Below, piece after piece: positions 17,399-26,595 of a stretch of 38,383 nt of DNA. Position 1 is the stretch's first letter; each line of letters opens with the position of its first letter. The DNA lies in contig DATMAN010000019.1 in the NCBI GenBank assembly GCA_035560005.1, positions 1 to 38,383 of the forward strand. Reading direction: 5' to 3'. The notes below the pieces were generated by a model. It worked only from the letters and a program-made list of their open reading frames with translations, was not told the DNA's origin and searched no databases. The stretch is from Burkholderiales bacterium (GTDB taxonomy: Bacteria; Pseudomonadota; Gammaproteobacteria; Burkholderiales; Eutrophovitaceae). A program made the translations under genes and the position numbers.

Positions 17399-17475
17399 TG
17401 GTCGGGGTGACTGGATTCGAACCAGCGACACCTGCGTCCCGAACGCAGTACTCTACCAGGCTGAGCTACACCCCG
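17399..17475 (-). tRNA. tRNA-Pro (anticodon CGG)
   Basis: A complete 77-nt cloverleaf on the minus strand. Acceptor CGGGGTG pairs with CACCCCG, the discriminator is A and CCA is encoded. The D-arm contains GTAGCTCAGCCTGGTAGAG. The anticodon stem CTGCG/CGCAG encloses TTCGGGA, giving anticodon CGG, which reads CCG (Pro). The T-arm contains GGTTCGAATCC. Confidence 0.97.
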
Positions 17476-17497
17476 ACAGATTCGTAGTCCCGGAATT

Positions 17498-18466
17498 CTA
17501 GTAGGCGCGGTCGACCGCAAAGGCCGCCAATTCTAGCAAACAATCCCTGTACTTTGAATTCTCGAGGACCCGCAGCGACTGCTCGGCCAGGACTGCTTCG
17601 CTCTTCGCGCGGCCGCGCGCGTATTCCAGCGCGCCGCACGCCCGAATCGCGGCGAGCACCGGCGCAAAGTCGGAAAGTCCGCCCTCCACGACCGCGCGGC
17701 GGATCAGCGCGCGCTGCGCTTCGGTTCCGTTGTGCATGGCGTAGATCAGCGGCAGCGTGGCCTTTCCCTCCGCGAGATCGTCGCCCAGGTTCTTGCCGGT
17801 GTCGGCCAGATCGCCCGAATAGTCGAGGACGTCGTCGACCAGTTGAAACGCCGTGCCCAGATGCATGCCGTAGCGCCCGAGCGCGTCCTCGATGTAACGC
17901 GGCGCACCGGCGAGGATTGCGCCAAGACGCCCGGCCGCCTCGAACAGCTTGGCGGTCTTGGAGCGAATCACGCGCAGGTACTCCGTCTCGGTCACGTCGG
18001 CGTTGTGCACATGGAGCAGCTGCAGGACCTCGCCTTCGGCAATGGTGTTGGTCGCATCGGCCAGCACTTCCATGACGCGCATGTTCTGCACTTCCACCAT
18101 CATCTGGAAGGAACGCGAATAGAGGAAGTCCCCGACGAGCACCGAAGCCGGGTTGCCGAAGGTGGCGTTGGCCGTGGCACGCCCCCGTCTGAGGGCCGAA
18201 TCGTCCACAACGTCGTCGTGCAGCAGGGTCGCCGTATGAATGAACTCCACGACCGCGGCGAGTTGATGCTGCGCCTCTCCGCGGAAACCGCAGGCGCGCG
18301 CGGAAAGGATCACGAGCGCCGGGCGCAGGCGTTTGCCGCCGCTGCCGACGATGTACTCGGCGACCTGGCGCACCAGGGTCACGTCGGAGTGCAGCCGCTT
18401 GCGAACGACCGCGTCGACCGTCTCCATGTCCTCGGCGATCAGCCGGGTGATGATCTCTGGCGTCAC
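17498..18466 (-). CDS. ispB: Octaprenyl (polyprenyl) diphosphate synthase
   Basis: Trans-prenyl transferase that builds the ubiquinone side chain, 322 residues from GTG 18466. The first Asp-rich motif is LLHDDVVDD (Asp84, Asp85, Asp88, Asp89) and the second is QLVDDVLDYSGD (Asp211, Asp212, Asp215); GGKRLRP binds the diphosphate. GTG 18466 matches the length and N-terminus of E. coli IspB and lies just downstream of a good promoter. The frame continues upstream to 18814, but that would run through the rplU promoter and gene. It is divergent from rplU, the usual arrangement. Chain length (C40) is inferred by orthology. Confidence 0.92.
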   Translation of the reverse strand: MTPEIITRLIAEDMETVDAVVRKRLHSDVTLVRQVAEYIVGSGGKRLRPALVILSARACGFRGEAQHQLAAVVEFIHTATLLHDDVVDDSALRRGRATANATFGNPASVLVGDFLYSRSFQMMVEVQNMRVMEVLADATNTIAEGEVLQLLHVHNADVTETEYLRVIRSKTAKLFEAAGRLGAILAGAPRYIEDALGRYGMHLGTAFQLVDDVLDYSGDLADTGKNLGDDLAEGKATLPLIYAMHNGTEAQRALIRRAVVEGGLSDFAPVLAAIRACGALEYARGRAKSEAVLAEQSLRVLENSKYRDCLLELAAFAVDRAY

Positions 18467-18491
18467 GTGGGGCGTGCGGAGAAAAGGCGCG

Positions 18492-18520
18492 ATGGTAGAA
18501 ATCGGGGTGATGCAGGTCAA
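18492..18520 (-). promoter_or_regulatory. ispB promoter
   Basis: On the minus strand TTGACC (18520-18515) is followed after 17 bases by TACCAT (18497-18492). Transcription would start about 20 bases before GTG 18466. This supports that start over longer versions. Confidence 0.65.
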
Positions 18521-18564
18521 GGATAACGCCGGCCTGCGCCCACTGCGCATGATACCGCCGTGGC

Positions 18565-18593
18565 TTGCGTAAGCCATTCTTTTTATGTAGTAT
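18565..18593 (+). promoter_or_regulatory. rplU-rpmA promoter
   Basis: TTGCGT (18565-18570) and TAGTAT (18588-18593) are separated by 17 bases. Transcription would begin near 18600, about 30 bases before the rplU start. Confidence 0.7.
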
Positions 18594-18629
18594 GCGCCGC
18601 TTTCCCGAGAGTCTCTCTGGAGCTCCTCC

Positions 18630-18941
18630 ATGTACGCAGTCATCAAGTCCGGCGGCAAGCAATACCGCGTCTCGTCGGGCGAAAAGCTCAAGGTGGAACA
18701 GATGCCCGCCGACGTCGGCAGCCAGGTCGTGATCGACCAAGTGCTGATGCTGGCCGACGGCGACAGAATTTCGATCGGCACCCCGTTCGTTGCGGGCGCC
18801 ACCGTCCAGGCCACGGTGGTCTCACACGGCCGGGGCGAGAAAGTGCGCTACGTCAAGCTGCGGCGGCGCAAGAATTCCAAGCGCCAGGGGGCTCACCGGC
18901 AGAATTACACCGAGATCCGGATCGACAAGATCTCGGCTTAG
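18630..18941 (+). CDS. rplU: 50S ribosomal protein L21
   Basis: Ribosomal large-subunit protein of 103 residues that binds 23S rRNA. The beginning [14 protein letters not shown] and the end [12 protein letters not shown] are characteristic and the length is normal. A GGAG sequence lies about ten bases before the ATG. It is the first gene of the rplU-rpmA pair, 18 bases ahead of rpmA, with the divergent ispB upstream. Confidence 0.98.
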   Translation: MYAVIKSGGKQYRVSSGEKLKVEQMPADVGSQVVIDQVLMLADGDRISIGTPFVAGATVQATVVSHGRGEKVRYVKLRRRKNSKRQGAHRQNYTEIRIDKISA

Positions 18942-18959
18942 GGTCGAAGGAGAAGCCAC

Positions 18960-19217
18960 ATGGCACACAAAAAAGCAGGCGGAAGCTCGCGCAACGGGCG
19001 CGACTCTCAGTCCAAGCGCCTGGGGGTCAAGCGCTTCGGCGGCCAGCTGGTGTCGGCCGGCAGCATTCTCGTGCGCCAGCGCGGCACGCAGGTTCACCCG
19101 GGCGTCAACGTCGGCATGGGCAAGGATCACACGCTCTATGCCAAGGCCAACGGACGGGTGCAGTTCACGGTGCGGGGTCCGCACAACAAGAAGACCGTCG
19201 ACGTCGTCCCGGCCTGA
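18960..19217 (+). CDS. rpmA: 50S ribosomal protein L27
   Basis: Ribosomal protein of 85 residues whose N-terminal tail reaches the peptidyl-transferase centre. It starts [16 protein letters not shown] and contains [20 protein letters not shown], both typical; there is no cleavable Firmicutes-type prepeptide. AAGGAG stands about seven bases before the ATG. It is followed by a strong intrinsic terminator that separates it from obg. Confidence 0.98.
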   Translation: MAHKKAGGSSRNGRDSQSKRLGVKRFGGQLVSAGSILVRQRGTQVHPGVNVGMGKDHTLYAKANGRVQFTVRGPHNKKTVDVVPA

Positions 19218-19238
19218 GGCCGCCAGACAATACGCCGA

Positions 19239-19267
19239 AGCCCTGTCGGAGACGACAGGGCTTTTTT
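19239..19267 (+). terminator. Intrinsic terminator after rpmA
   Basis: AGCCCTGTCG (19239-19248) and CGACAGGGCT (19253-19262) form a perfect ten-base stem with a GAGA tetraloop, followed by a T run to 19267. Confidence 0.92.
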
Positions 19268-19371
19268 GTCTCCGGCATCGCCATGCACTGCGTAGACGGT
19301 TGGCCTGCGACGCAACGAGCCGCCGCGCGTTGTGTTGGGCAAGGCTGACGGCAGCGGATCGACAACCGTAG

Positions 19372-21572
<2,201 letters not shown>

Positions 21573-21653
21573 CGGTCGGAGCAGCGATCAGTTGCGGCAG
21601 AGGCTCACGTTTTCGCGCGAGCGACAACGTTACGCCGGAATCTAGCGACCAGG

Positions 21654-22223
21654 CTATTTCCTCTCGTCCAGCGGCCCGGCCTGATACTGCCGCTTGATCG
21701 ACGCGACGACTTCCTGCGCAGTCCGGCGCGGCAGGCCGTCCGGGCAGAAGTAGTCCCGGTACAGCGCATAGCGGAAATCATCCGCCTTCTGCCGGGCGAC
21801 GCGCCGCCAGCCGGCCTCTCGGGCCGATGCCCAGGTGCCATCGCGCCGTCCGTACGCATAGGCCTTCCACTCGCGCTCCTCGCAGCGGATACCTTCGTAG
21901 GAAACGTTTTCGACTCCCGCGGGCGTGCGCACGACTACGGTGTAACGCACGACCCCGTCCTTGCCGATGGAAATCGAGCGGGTGTCGACGAGATGAACGT
22001 CGTCGGTGGGCCCGGAAATCTCGAATGGCAGCAGATTCGCTTTCTCGGGATAGGCGGGAATCGTGACCTGGTCTTCCTTCCACGCCCCCGCGGGCGCGAA
22101 GATCTGGCCGCCGGGGTCGATGGTGTTGTTGCGATCGCGCGGCGCTTCGTACTTTGCCCCCGCGCAGCCCCCGAGCGTGCCGGCGATGGCAACGACCGCT
22201 ACCCAGCGCTCAGCGCGGCGCAT
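21654..22223 (-). CDS. CNP1-like family lipoprotein
   Basis: A 189-residue exported protein of the CNP1-like family, often found next to proB in betaproteobacteria. A short hydrophobic signal ends in GTLGGC, with Cys20 as lipidation site. Conserved parts are YEAPRDRNNTI and the C-terminal YRDYFCPDG. The function is unknown. ATG 22223 is preferred to a GTG four codons upstream (22235). The gene start overlaps the end of cfa by 14 bases, so both are probably one transcript. It converges on proB. Confidence 0.78.
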   Translation of the reverse strand: MRRAERWVAVVAIAGTLGGCAGAKYEAPRDRNNTIDPGGQIFAPAGAWKEDQVTIPAYPEKANLLPFEISGPTDDVHLVDTRSISIGKDGVVRYTVVVRTPAGVENVSYEGIRCEEREWKAYAYGRRDGTWASAREAGWRRVARQKADDFRYALYRDYFCPDGLPRRTAQEVVASIKRQYQAGPLDERK

Positions 22224-23418
22224 AGACGTGGGCACGCGTCAGTGGATAGGGCAGCGTGCCGTCCGGCAACGGCTTGGCGCCGAGGATCTGGAAGATCGAG
22301 ATCCAGCCACGATCGAAGGCGTGCGCGGAACCCGCCATATAGATGCGCCAGGTACGAAAGCGCTTTTCGCCGACGATCTGCCGCGCGCGCTCGGCATTGG
22401 CTTCGAGCCGGCTCACCCAATGCCAGAGGGTCTTCGCGTAGTGGGGCCGCAGGCACTCGGCGTCCCACGGCTCCAGTCGCTGCGCCGCCATCTCGCGGAC
22501 GACGCGCGACACATGCACCAGCTCGCCGCCGGGGAAGACGTACTGGTCCACGAACTCGCCGATGCCGCTGGCGAGTTCCCCGTCTTCGAGGGAGTTGGTC
22601 GTGATGCCGTGGTTCATCACCAGGCCGCCGGGCCTGAGCAGCCGGTGGATCTTGGCGAAGTACGCCGCAAGGTTGCGCTTGCCCACGTGCTCGAACATGC
22701 CGACGCTCGCGATCTTGTCGAACGGGGCGTCTTCCGGTACATCGCGGTAGTCCATCAGCCGCACTTCACAGCGCCCTTCCAGGCCGAGCGCCTCGATGCG
22801 CTCCTTCACGTAGGCGTGCTGCTCGTCAGAAAGCGTGATGCCGAGCGAGCGCACGCCGTAGTTGCGCGTTGCCCAGAGGATCAGCGCGCCCCAACCGCAG
22901 CCGATGTCGAGAAAAGACTCGCCTGTTTTCAGCGTCAGCTTGCGGCAGATGTGATCGAGCTTCTGCTCCTGCGCGAGATCCAGGGAGTCGTCCTCCTCCT
23001 TGAAGTAGGCGCAGGAGTAGACCCGGTTGCGGTCCAGCCACAGGCCGTAGAACTCGTTGCCCACGTCGTAGTGATGCTGGATCGATTTGCGGTCTGCCGG
23101 CCGGGTGTGACGCCACCATTTCCAGACCTTGGAGCGCTTGCGATATACCGTGGCGTCGCTGGCGAAGAGCTTTTCTCCGAGGCGAACGGTGTCGCGCGCA
23201 TTGCCTTCGAGGTCGATGTCGCCTTCGACGTACGCCTTGGCGATCTTGCCGAGGCTGGGATTGACGAGCGCAAGCATGGCCTGCGGCGAGCGCAGGATCA
23301 TGCATACCTTCGCGTCCTGCGCGCCGATGGTGCGGCCGTTCCAGAGTTTCACGCAGACCGGCAGGCTCAGTGCGGTCAGCCGGCTTTCGAGCTGTCCGAT
23401 GAGGGTGGCTTCGAGCAT
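22210..23418 (-). CDS. cfa: Cyclopropane-fatty-acyl-phospholipid synthase
   Basis: SAM-dependent methyltransferase that adds a methylene bridge to unsaturated phospholipid acyl chains at the inner membrane, usually in stationary phase or acid stress. The 402-residue protein has the family hallmarks: IQHHYDVGNEFY (113-124), YSCAYF with Cys136, the SAM loop DIGCGWG (171-177) and GMFEHVG. Length is close to the E. coli enzyme. The start codon comes only 15 bases after the T-run of an intrinsic terminator, and no ribosome binding site is visible, so its own promoter is unclear. The CNP1-like gene overlaps its 3' end. Confidence 0.93.
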   Translation of the reverse strand: MLEATLIGQLESRLTALSLPVCVKLWNGRTIGAQDAKVCMILRSPQAMLALVNPSLGKIAKAYVEGDIDLEGNARDTVRLGEKLFASDATVYRKRSKVWKWWRHTRPADRKSIQHHYDVGNEFYGLWLDRNRVYSCAYFKEEDDSLDLAQEQKLDHICRKLTLKTGESFLDIGCGWGALILWATRNYGVRSLGITLSDEQHAYVKERIEALGLEGRCEVRLMDYRDVPEDAPFDKIASVGMFEHVGKRNLAAYFAKIHRLLRPGGLVMNHGITTNSLEDGELASGIGEFVDQYVFPGGELVHVSRVVREMAAQRLEPWDAECLRPHYAKTLWHWVSRLEANAERARQIVGEKRFRTWRIYMAGSAHAFDRGWISIFQILGAKPLPDGTLPYPLTRAHVYAPR

Positions 23419-23433
23419 TGATAAATTGGGCCC

Positions 23434-23462
23434 AAAAAAACGGCCGCCCTGACAGGCGGCCG
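23434..23462 (-). terminator. Intrinsic terminator after the DUF3501 gene
   Basis: Reading the minus strand, CGGCCGCC and GGCGGCCG form an eight-base stem over a six-base loop, followed by seven T residues (23440-23434). It lies between the DUF3501 gene and the cfa start. Confidence 0.9.
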
Positions 23463-23503
23463 CCTTATTGTACGTTCGGAAAGGCCCGCTCGCAGCGGCA
23501 GGA

Positions 23504-24091
23504 CTACAACTTCAGATCGTTGATCAGCGACTGCCGCACGCCCTCGGGCACGCGGTCGACGGAAAACGTGTAGTTCGGGTGATCGACCCCGACCGCAAGG
23601 CTCTTGCCCTGGCGCAGCGCGTCCTTCATCGCGTCGGTCAGCTCGAAGCGCAGGAAATGCACCGAAGCGGTCTTTTGCTCGTTCTCGCGTTCCAGATCTT
23701 CGTCGGCGATCGCGTAGACCCTGGGCTGGCCCTCCACTCGCACCCAGACGCGGTCCTCGATGCCCTTCAGCCTGGCAAGCGCGCGGCGTCGTTCGTCCAC
23801 GTCGGGATACTCGAGCATCATGGTGGCCTTCCAGTTGCTCCCGTCGGGCACCAGCGGATTGTAGGCCTCCAGTTCCTCCTGGATGCCTTCCTCCTCGAAG
23901 ATGCGCTCGGCGCGCAGCATCTCCTGAATTTGGTAGCGCATCGTCAGCTCGTCCTCGAACAGCAGGGTCAGATGCTCGCCGAGCTGCACCTTGCGGTTCT
24001 GCTTGTGCGCCATGACGCGCGCGCGAAAGTCCTTGCGCGCCTTGGCGTATTGTTCGAGCGACATCAGGCTCTCGCGGGTAATCGTTCCCAT
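23504..24091 (-). CDS. DUF3501 family protein
   Basis: A 195-residue soluble protein of a family known mainly from gene neighbourhoods with rubrerythrin and an Fe-S oxidoreductase, the same order as here. It begins MGTITRESLMSLEQYAKAR and is rich in charged residues, with no cysteines and no catalytic motif that I recognise. ATG 24091 is used because an AGGAG lies about 11 bases upstream; the longer frame to 24223 overlaps the preceding gene. It ends ahead of a strong terminator, so it is the last gene of the operon. Function unknown. Confidence 0.85.
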   Translation of the reverse strand: MGTITRESLMSLEQYAKARKDFRARVMAHKQNRKVQLGEHLTLLFEDELTMRYQIQEMLRAERIFEEEGIQEELEAYNPLVPDGSNWKATMMLEYPDVDERRRALARLKGIEDRVWVRVEGQPRVYAIADEDLERENEQKTASVHFLRFELTDAMKDALRQGKSLAVGVDHPNYTFSVDRVPEGVRQSLINDLKL

Positions 24092-24114
24092 CTGCTTGCG
24101 GCTCCTGCCGTCTT

Positions 24115-25446
24115 TCACAATCCGTACGCCATGCGGATCAGAGTGATCGGATGGCGCTTCTGTCCGCCCTGCGCCCCCGCCTCGCGCACGCCCTGTTCGA
24201 TATGCCGGGCGGCGATGGCGCAATCGGAGCTGATGTAGTCCGGCTGCGGCTGCGCCATCTGGCGAAAGACCGGACGGCCGATCTTCATCGATTCGGCGAA
24301 GTACTCCTTCTTCACGCCCCAGGTGCCGTCGTGACCGGAGCAGCGTTCGACCGTGTTGACAGTCGTGCCGGGCACCATCTCCAGCATCTCGCGCGTCTTC
24401 TGTCCCATGTTCTGGACCCGCAAGTGACAGGCAACGTGGTACGACACCTTGCCGAGCGGCTGCCTGAAGTCGGTCTTCAGCAGCCCGTCGCGGTGGCGCA
24501 GCACCAGATATTCGAACGGGTCGAACATGGCGTCGGCCACCAGCTTTACCTCCTCTTCGTCGGGAAACATCAGCGGCAGCTCCTGCTTGAACATCAGCGT
24601 ACAGGAGGGCACCGCCGTGAGGATGGCGTAACCTTCACGGGCCAGCCTTGCGAGCACCGGAATGTTCTTCGCCTTGAGCTTCGCCACAGCGTCCAGATCG
24701 CCAAGCTCCAGCTTGGGCATGCCGCAGCAGGACTCCTTCTCCACGACGATCGCCGGGATCTCGTTGTGCTCGAGCACTCTGAGGAGGTCGTGCCCGATCC
24801 CCGGCTCGTTGTAGTTGACGTAGCAGGTGGAAAAGAGCGCGACCTTGCCGGGGGTGTTCTTCCCCACCCTGACCGGAAACGTGTCGACCGGCTTCGCCCG
24901 GCTGCGGAACCGGGCACTGGTGTACTCGGGCAGCACGCGGTCCTTGTGGATGCCCAGCGTGGACTCCATGATCTTGCGGGCCGCCGGAGCCTTGTTCACC
25001 GCGTTCACCATCTGCACCACCACCGGGATCGAGGCCAGCTTGCCCACCGCGTCGGTGCTCGTGAGAAGCCGGTCCCTGAACTTCGTCTCGCCCTTCCTGT
25101 ACTTCACCGCCTTCGCGCGCAACATCAGGTGCGGAAAGTCGACGTTCCACGGGTGCGGCGGCACGTACGGACACTTGGTCATGTAGCACATGTCGCACAG
25201 GTAGCACTTGTCGACGACCTTCCAGTAGTCCTTGCGTTCCACCCCGTCGAGCTCACCGGTCTTTCCCTCGTCGATCAAATCGAACAGCGAGGGAAAGGCC
25301 GTGCAAAGGTTCACGCAGCGCCGGCAGCCATGACAGATGTCGAAAACGCGGTGCAGCTCGCCGAACAGCTTCGTCTCGTCGTAGAAGTCGGCGGACTTCC
25401 AATCGATCGGATGGCGGGTGGGTGCCTCGAGGGAGCCTTCGCGCAT
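24115..25446 (-). CDS. Heterodisulfide reductase/GlpC-like Fe-S oxidoreductase
   Basis: A 443-residue cytoplasmic protein with two N-terminal [4Fe-4S] motifs, CHGCRRCVNLC (Cys38, 41, 44, 48) and CYLCDMCYMTKC (Cys81, 84, 87, 92). Two C-terminal cysteine-rich (CCG-type) regions follow: one around STCYVNYNEPG and ESCCGMP, and one around VACHLRVQNMG and ERCSGHDG, where the CCG is CSG. Relatives move electrons to or from quinones or thiols (GlpC, HdrB/D). It sits between rubrerythrin and DUF3501 on one strand. It may feed electrons to rubrerythrin, which here lacks its own rubredoxin domain. That partnership is inferred from context. Confidence 0.87.
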   Translation of the reverse strand: MREGSLEAPTRHPIDWKSADFYDETKLFGELHRVFDICHGCRRCVNLCTAFPSLFDLIDEGKTGELDGVERKDYWKVVDKCYLCDMCYMTKCPYVPPHPWNVDFPHLMLRAKAVKYRKGETKFRDRLLTSTDAVGKLASIPVVVQMVNAVNKAPAARKIMESTLGIHKDRVLPEYTSARFRSRAKPVDTFPVRVGKNTPGKVALFSTCYVNYNEPGIGHDLLRVLEHNEIPAIVVEKESCCGMPKLELGDLDAVAKLKAKNIPVLARLAREGYAILTAVPSCTLMFKQELPLMFPDEEEVKLVADAMFDPFEYLVLRHRDGLLKTDFRQPLGKVSYHVACHLRVQNMGQKTREMLEMVPGTTVNTVERCSGHDGTWGVKKEYFAESMKIGRPVFRQMAQPQPDYISSDCAIAARHIEQGVREAGAQGGQKRHPITLIRMAYGL

Positions 25447-25483
25447 GAGAGCCGAGATTAAGGATAAGGGATCGCAGGGACGC

Positions 25484-25517
25484 GAAGGCGGGGGCTGAAC
25501 TTCAGCCTTCCGCCTTC
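25484..25517 (-). terminator. Hairpin between rubrerythrin and the Fe-S oxidoreductase
   Basis: GAAGGCGG (25484-25491) pairs with CCGCCTTC (25510-25517), and GGCTG pairs with CAGCC inside. No T-run follows on the minus strand. It may be an attenuator or an mRNA-stabilising hairpin rather than a full terminator, leaving rubrerythrin more abundant than the downstream genes. Confidence 0.5.
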
Positions 25518-25535
25518 ACCCTTGGGCCTCGAAGC

Positions 25536-25958
25536 TCAGTCTACGAGCGCGTCCAGCGCCTTCTGGAAGCGGTTGGCGTGGGAGCGCTCGGCTTTGGCCA
25601 ACGTCTCGAACCAGTCGGCGATCTCGTCGAAACCTTCCTCGCGTGCCGCCTTCGCCATGCCCGGATACATGTCGGTGTACTCGTGCGTCTCGCCCGCGAT
25701 GGCGGCCTTCAGGTTTTCGCGGGTGCGCCCGATCGGCAGCCCGGTGGCCGGGTCACCCACCTGCTCGAGGTATTCGAGATGGCCGTGTGCGTGGCCGGTC
25801 TCGCCTTCCGCAGTGGAGCGGAAGATCGCCGCCACGTCGTTCTGGCCTTCGACGTCGGCCTTCGCCGCGAAGTACAGATAGCGGCGGTTCGCCTGCGACT
25901 CGCCCGCGAAGGCGTACTTCAGATTGCTTTCGGTCTTCGAACCTTTCAGGGATTTCAT
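25536..25958 (-). CDS. Rubrerythrin family protein without rubredoxin domain
   Basis: A 140-residue ferritin-like di-iron protein; rubrerythrins reduce hydrogen peroxide. The di-iron ligands are present: Glu20, Glu53 with His56 (EGETGH), Glu90, Glu93 and Glu124 with His127 (AERSH). The C-terminal rubredoxin domain of classical rubrerythrin is missing, so an external electron donor is needed. AAGGAGG lies at a normal distance from the ATG, indicating strong translation. A promoter covered by a 17-bp palindrome lies about 75-100 bp upstream. Next in the operon are the Fe-S oxidoreductase and DUF3501. Confidence 0.93.
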   Translation of the reverse strand: MKSLKGSKTESNLKYAFAGESQANRRYLYFAAKADVEGQNDVAAIFRSTAEGETGHAHGHLEYLEQVGDPATGLPIGRTRENLKAAIAGETHEYTDMYPGMAKAAREEGFDEIADWFETLAKAERSHANRFQKALDALVD

Positions 25959-26031
25959 TTCGGCAACCTCCTTGGAAGATCTTGTTCATCGCTCAACACG
26001 CAGCGGACTCGTGGCCGTGCCCGACGCGACA

Positions 26032-26048
26032 ATTAGACTAACTCTAAT
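26032..26048. promoter_or_regulatory. 17-bp palindromic operator candidate
   Basis: ATTAGACTAACTCTAAT is a near-perfect inverted repeat (six-base arms, five-base centre). It covers the -10 hexamer and most of the spacer of the rubrerythrin promoter, where a repressor would act. The binding protein is unknown; I cannot match it firmly to a Fur/PerR, IscR or NsrR consensus. Confidence 0.65.
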
Positions 26049-26059
26049 TTGTGAACCAA
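26032..26059 (-). promoter_or_regulatory. Rubrerythrin operon promoter
   Basis: On the minus strand TTGGTT (26059-26054) and TCTAAT (26037-26032) are 16 bases apart, giving a leader of about 65-70 bases. The -10 hexamer is the right arm of the palindrome. Confidence 0.6.
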
Positions 26060-26595
26060 GTGTAGGCGCTGCCTCGTGCGCTGTCAAACCAGCGGTTCGG
26101 CGGCCAGCAATACCAAGACAAAACTCCCTTAAAACCAATGCCTTGTTGACCGTCTGAGGAGGGTCTCCGGCGCCATGCCACTGCAGGCCGGGCCAAGCGA
26201 TCCTGCGAACCGACCGCAAGGTACGGCCTTCTTGCCGGGTGCGAGGGAAATCCTCCGGAGACTCCCCTGCACGCCGTCATTGTCGACGGAAAGCCTCCCG
26301 TGGTGTCCTTCTTCGCTGCGGGCCCCGCGCAGCACTTCGGGTGCGGCTCCGGTCGCGCGCCCGATCCGATCAATTGTCCGTGCGTCGGCACGCCACCGGA
26401 TGCATCGCGCTGCGCCTCGAGGATCGCGCTCGTGCACGCGCCGCAGCCGCTACGGCATACGTGTGCATACACCGGCGTCATGATCGCCTTCGCGCCCGAA
26501 GTTCGTTCGTTGGCGCGGGTCTCTGGAACTCCGCCCGGAAAGCGTTTACGCTTGCGCCCGGATCGACCGGTTCTTACTCCAACAACGACTCAGCA
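26060..26595. other. Long intergenic stretch without a supported gene
   Basis: About 540 bp lie between the rubrerythrin promoter and the diguanylate cyclase. A minus-strand frame (26481-26044) starts with a cysteine cluster (CRSGCGAC) that recalls a [2Fe-2S] protein, but the rest is low in family features and runs through the rubrerythrin promoter. Frames on the plus strand are arginine-rich and look spurious. The promoter of the cyclase should be in the right part but was not identified. Confidence 0.45.

Noticed and set aside
18467..18814. N-terminal extension of ispB
   Set aside because: It would run through both divergent promoters and the start of rplU, and is not like any IspB.
26044..26481. 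145-codon minus frame with a CRSGCGAC cluster, considered as a [2Fe-2S] protein
   Set aside because: The rest has no ferredoxin pattern and the frame crosses the rubrerythrin promoter and palindrome.
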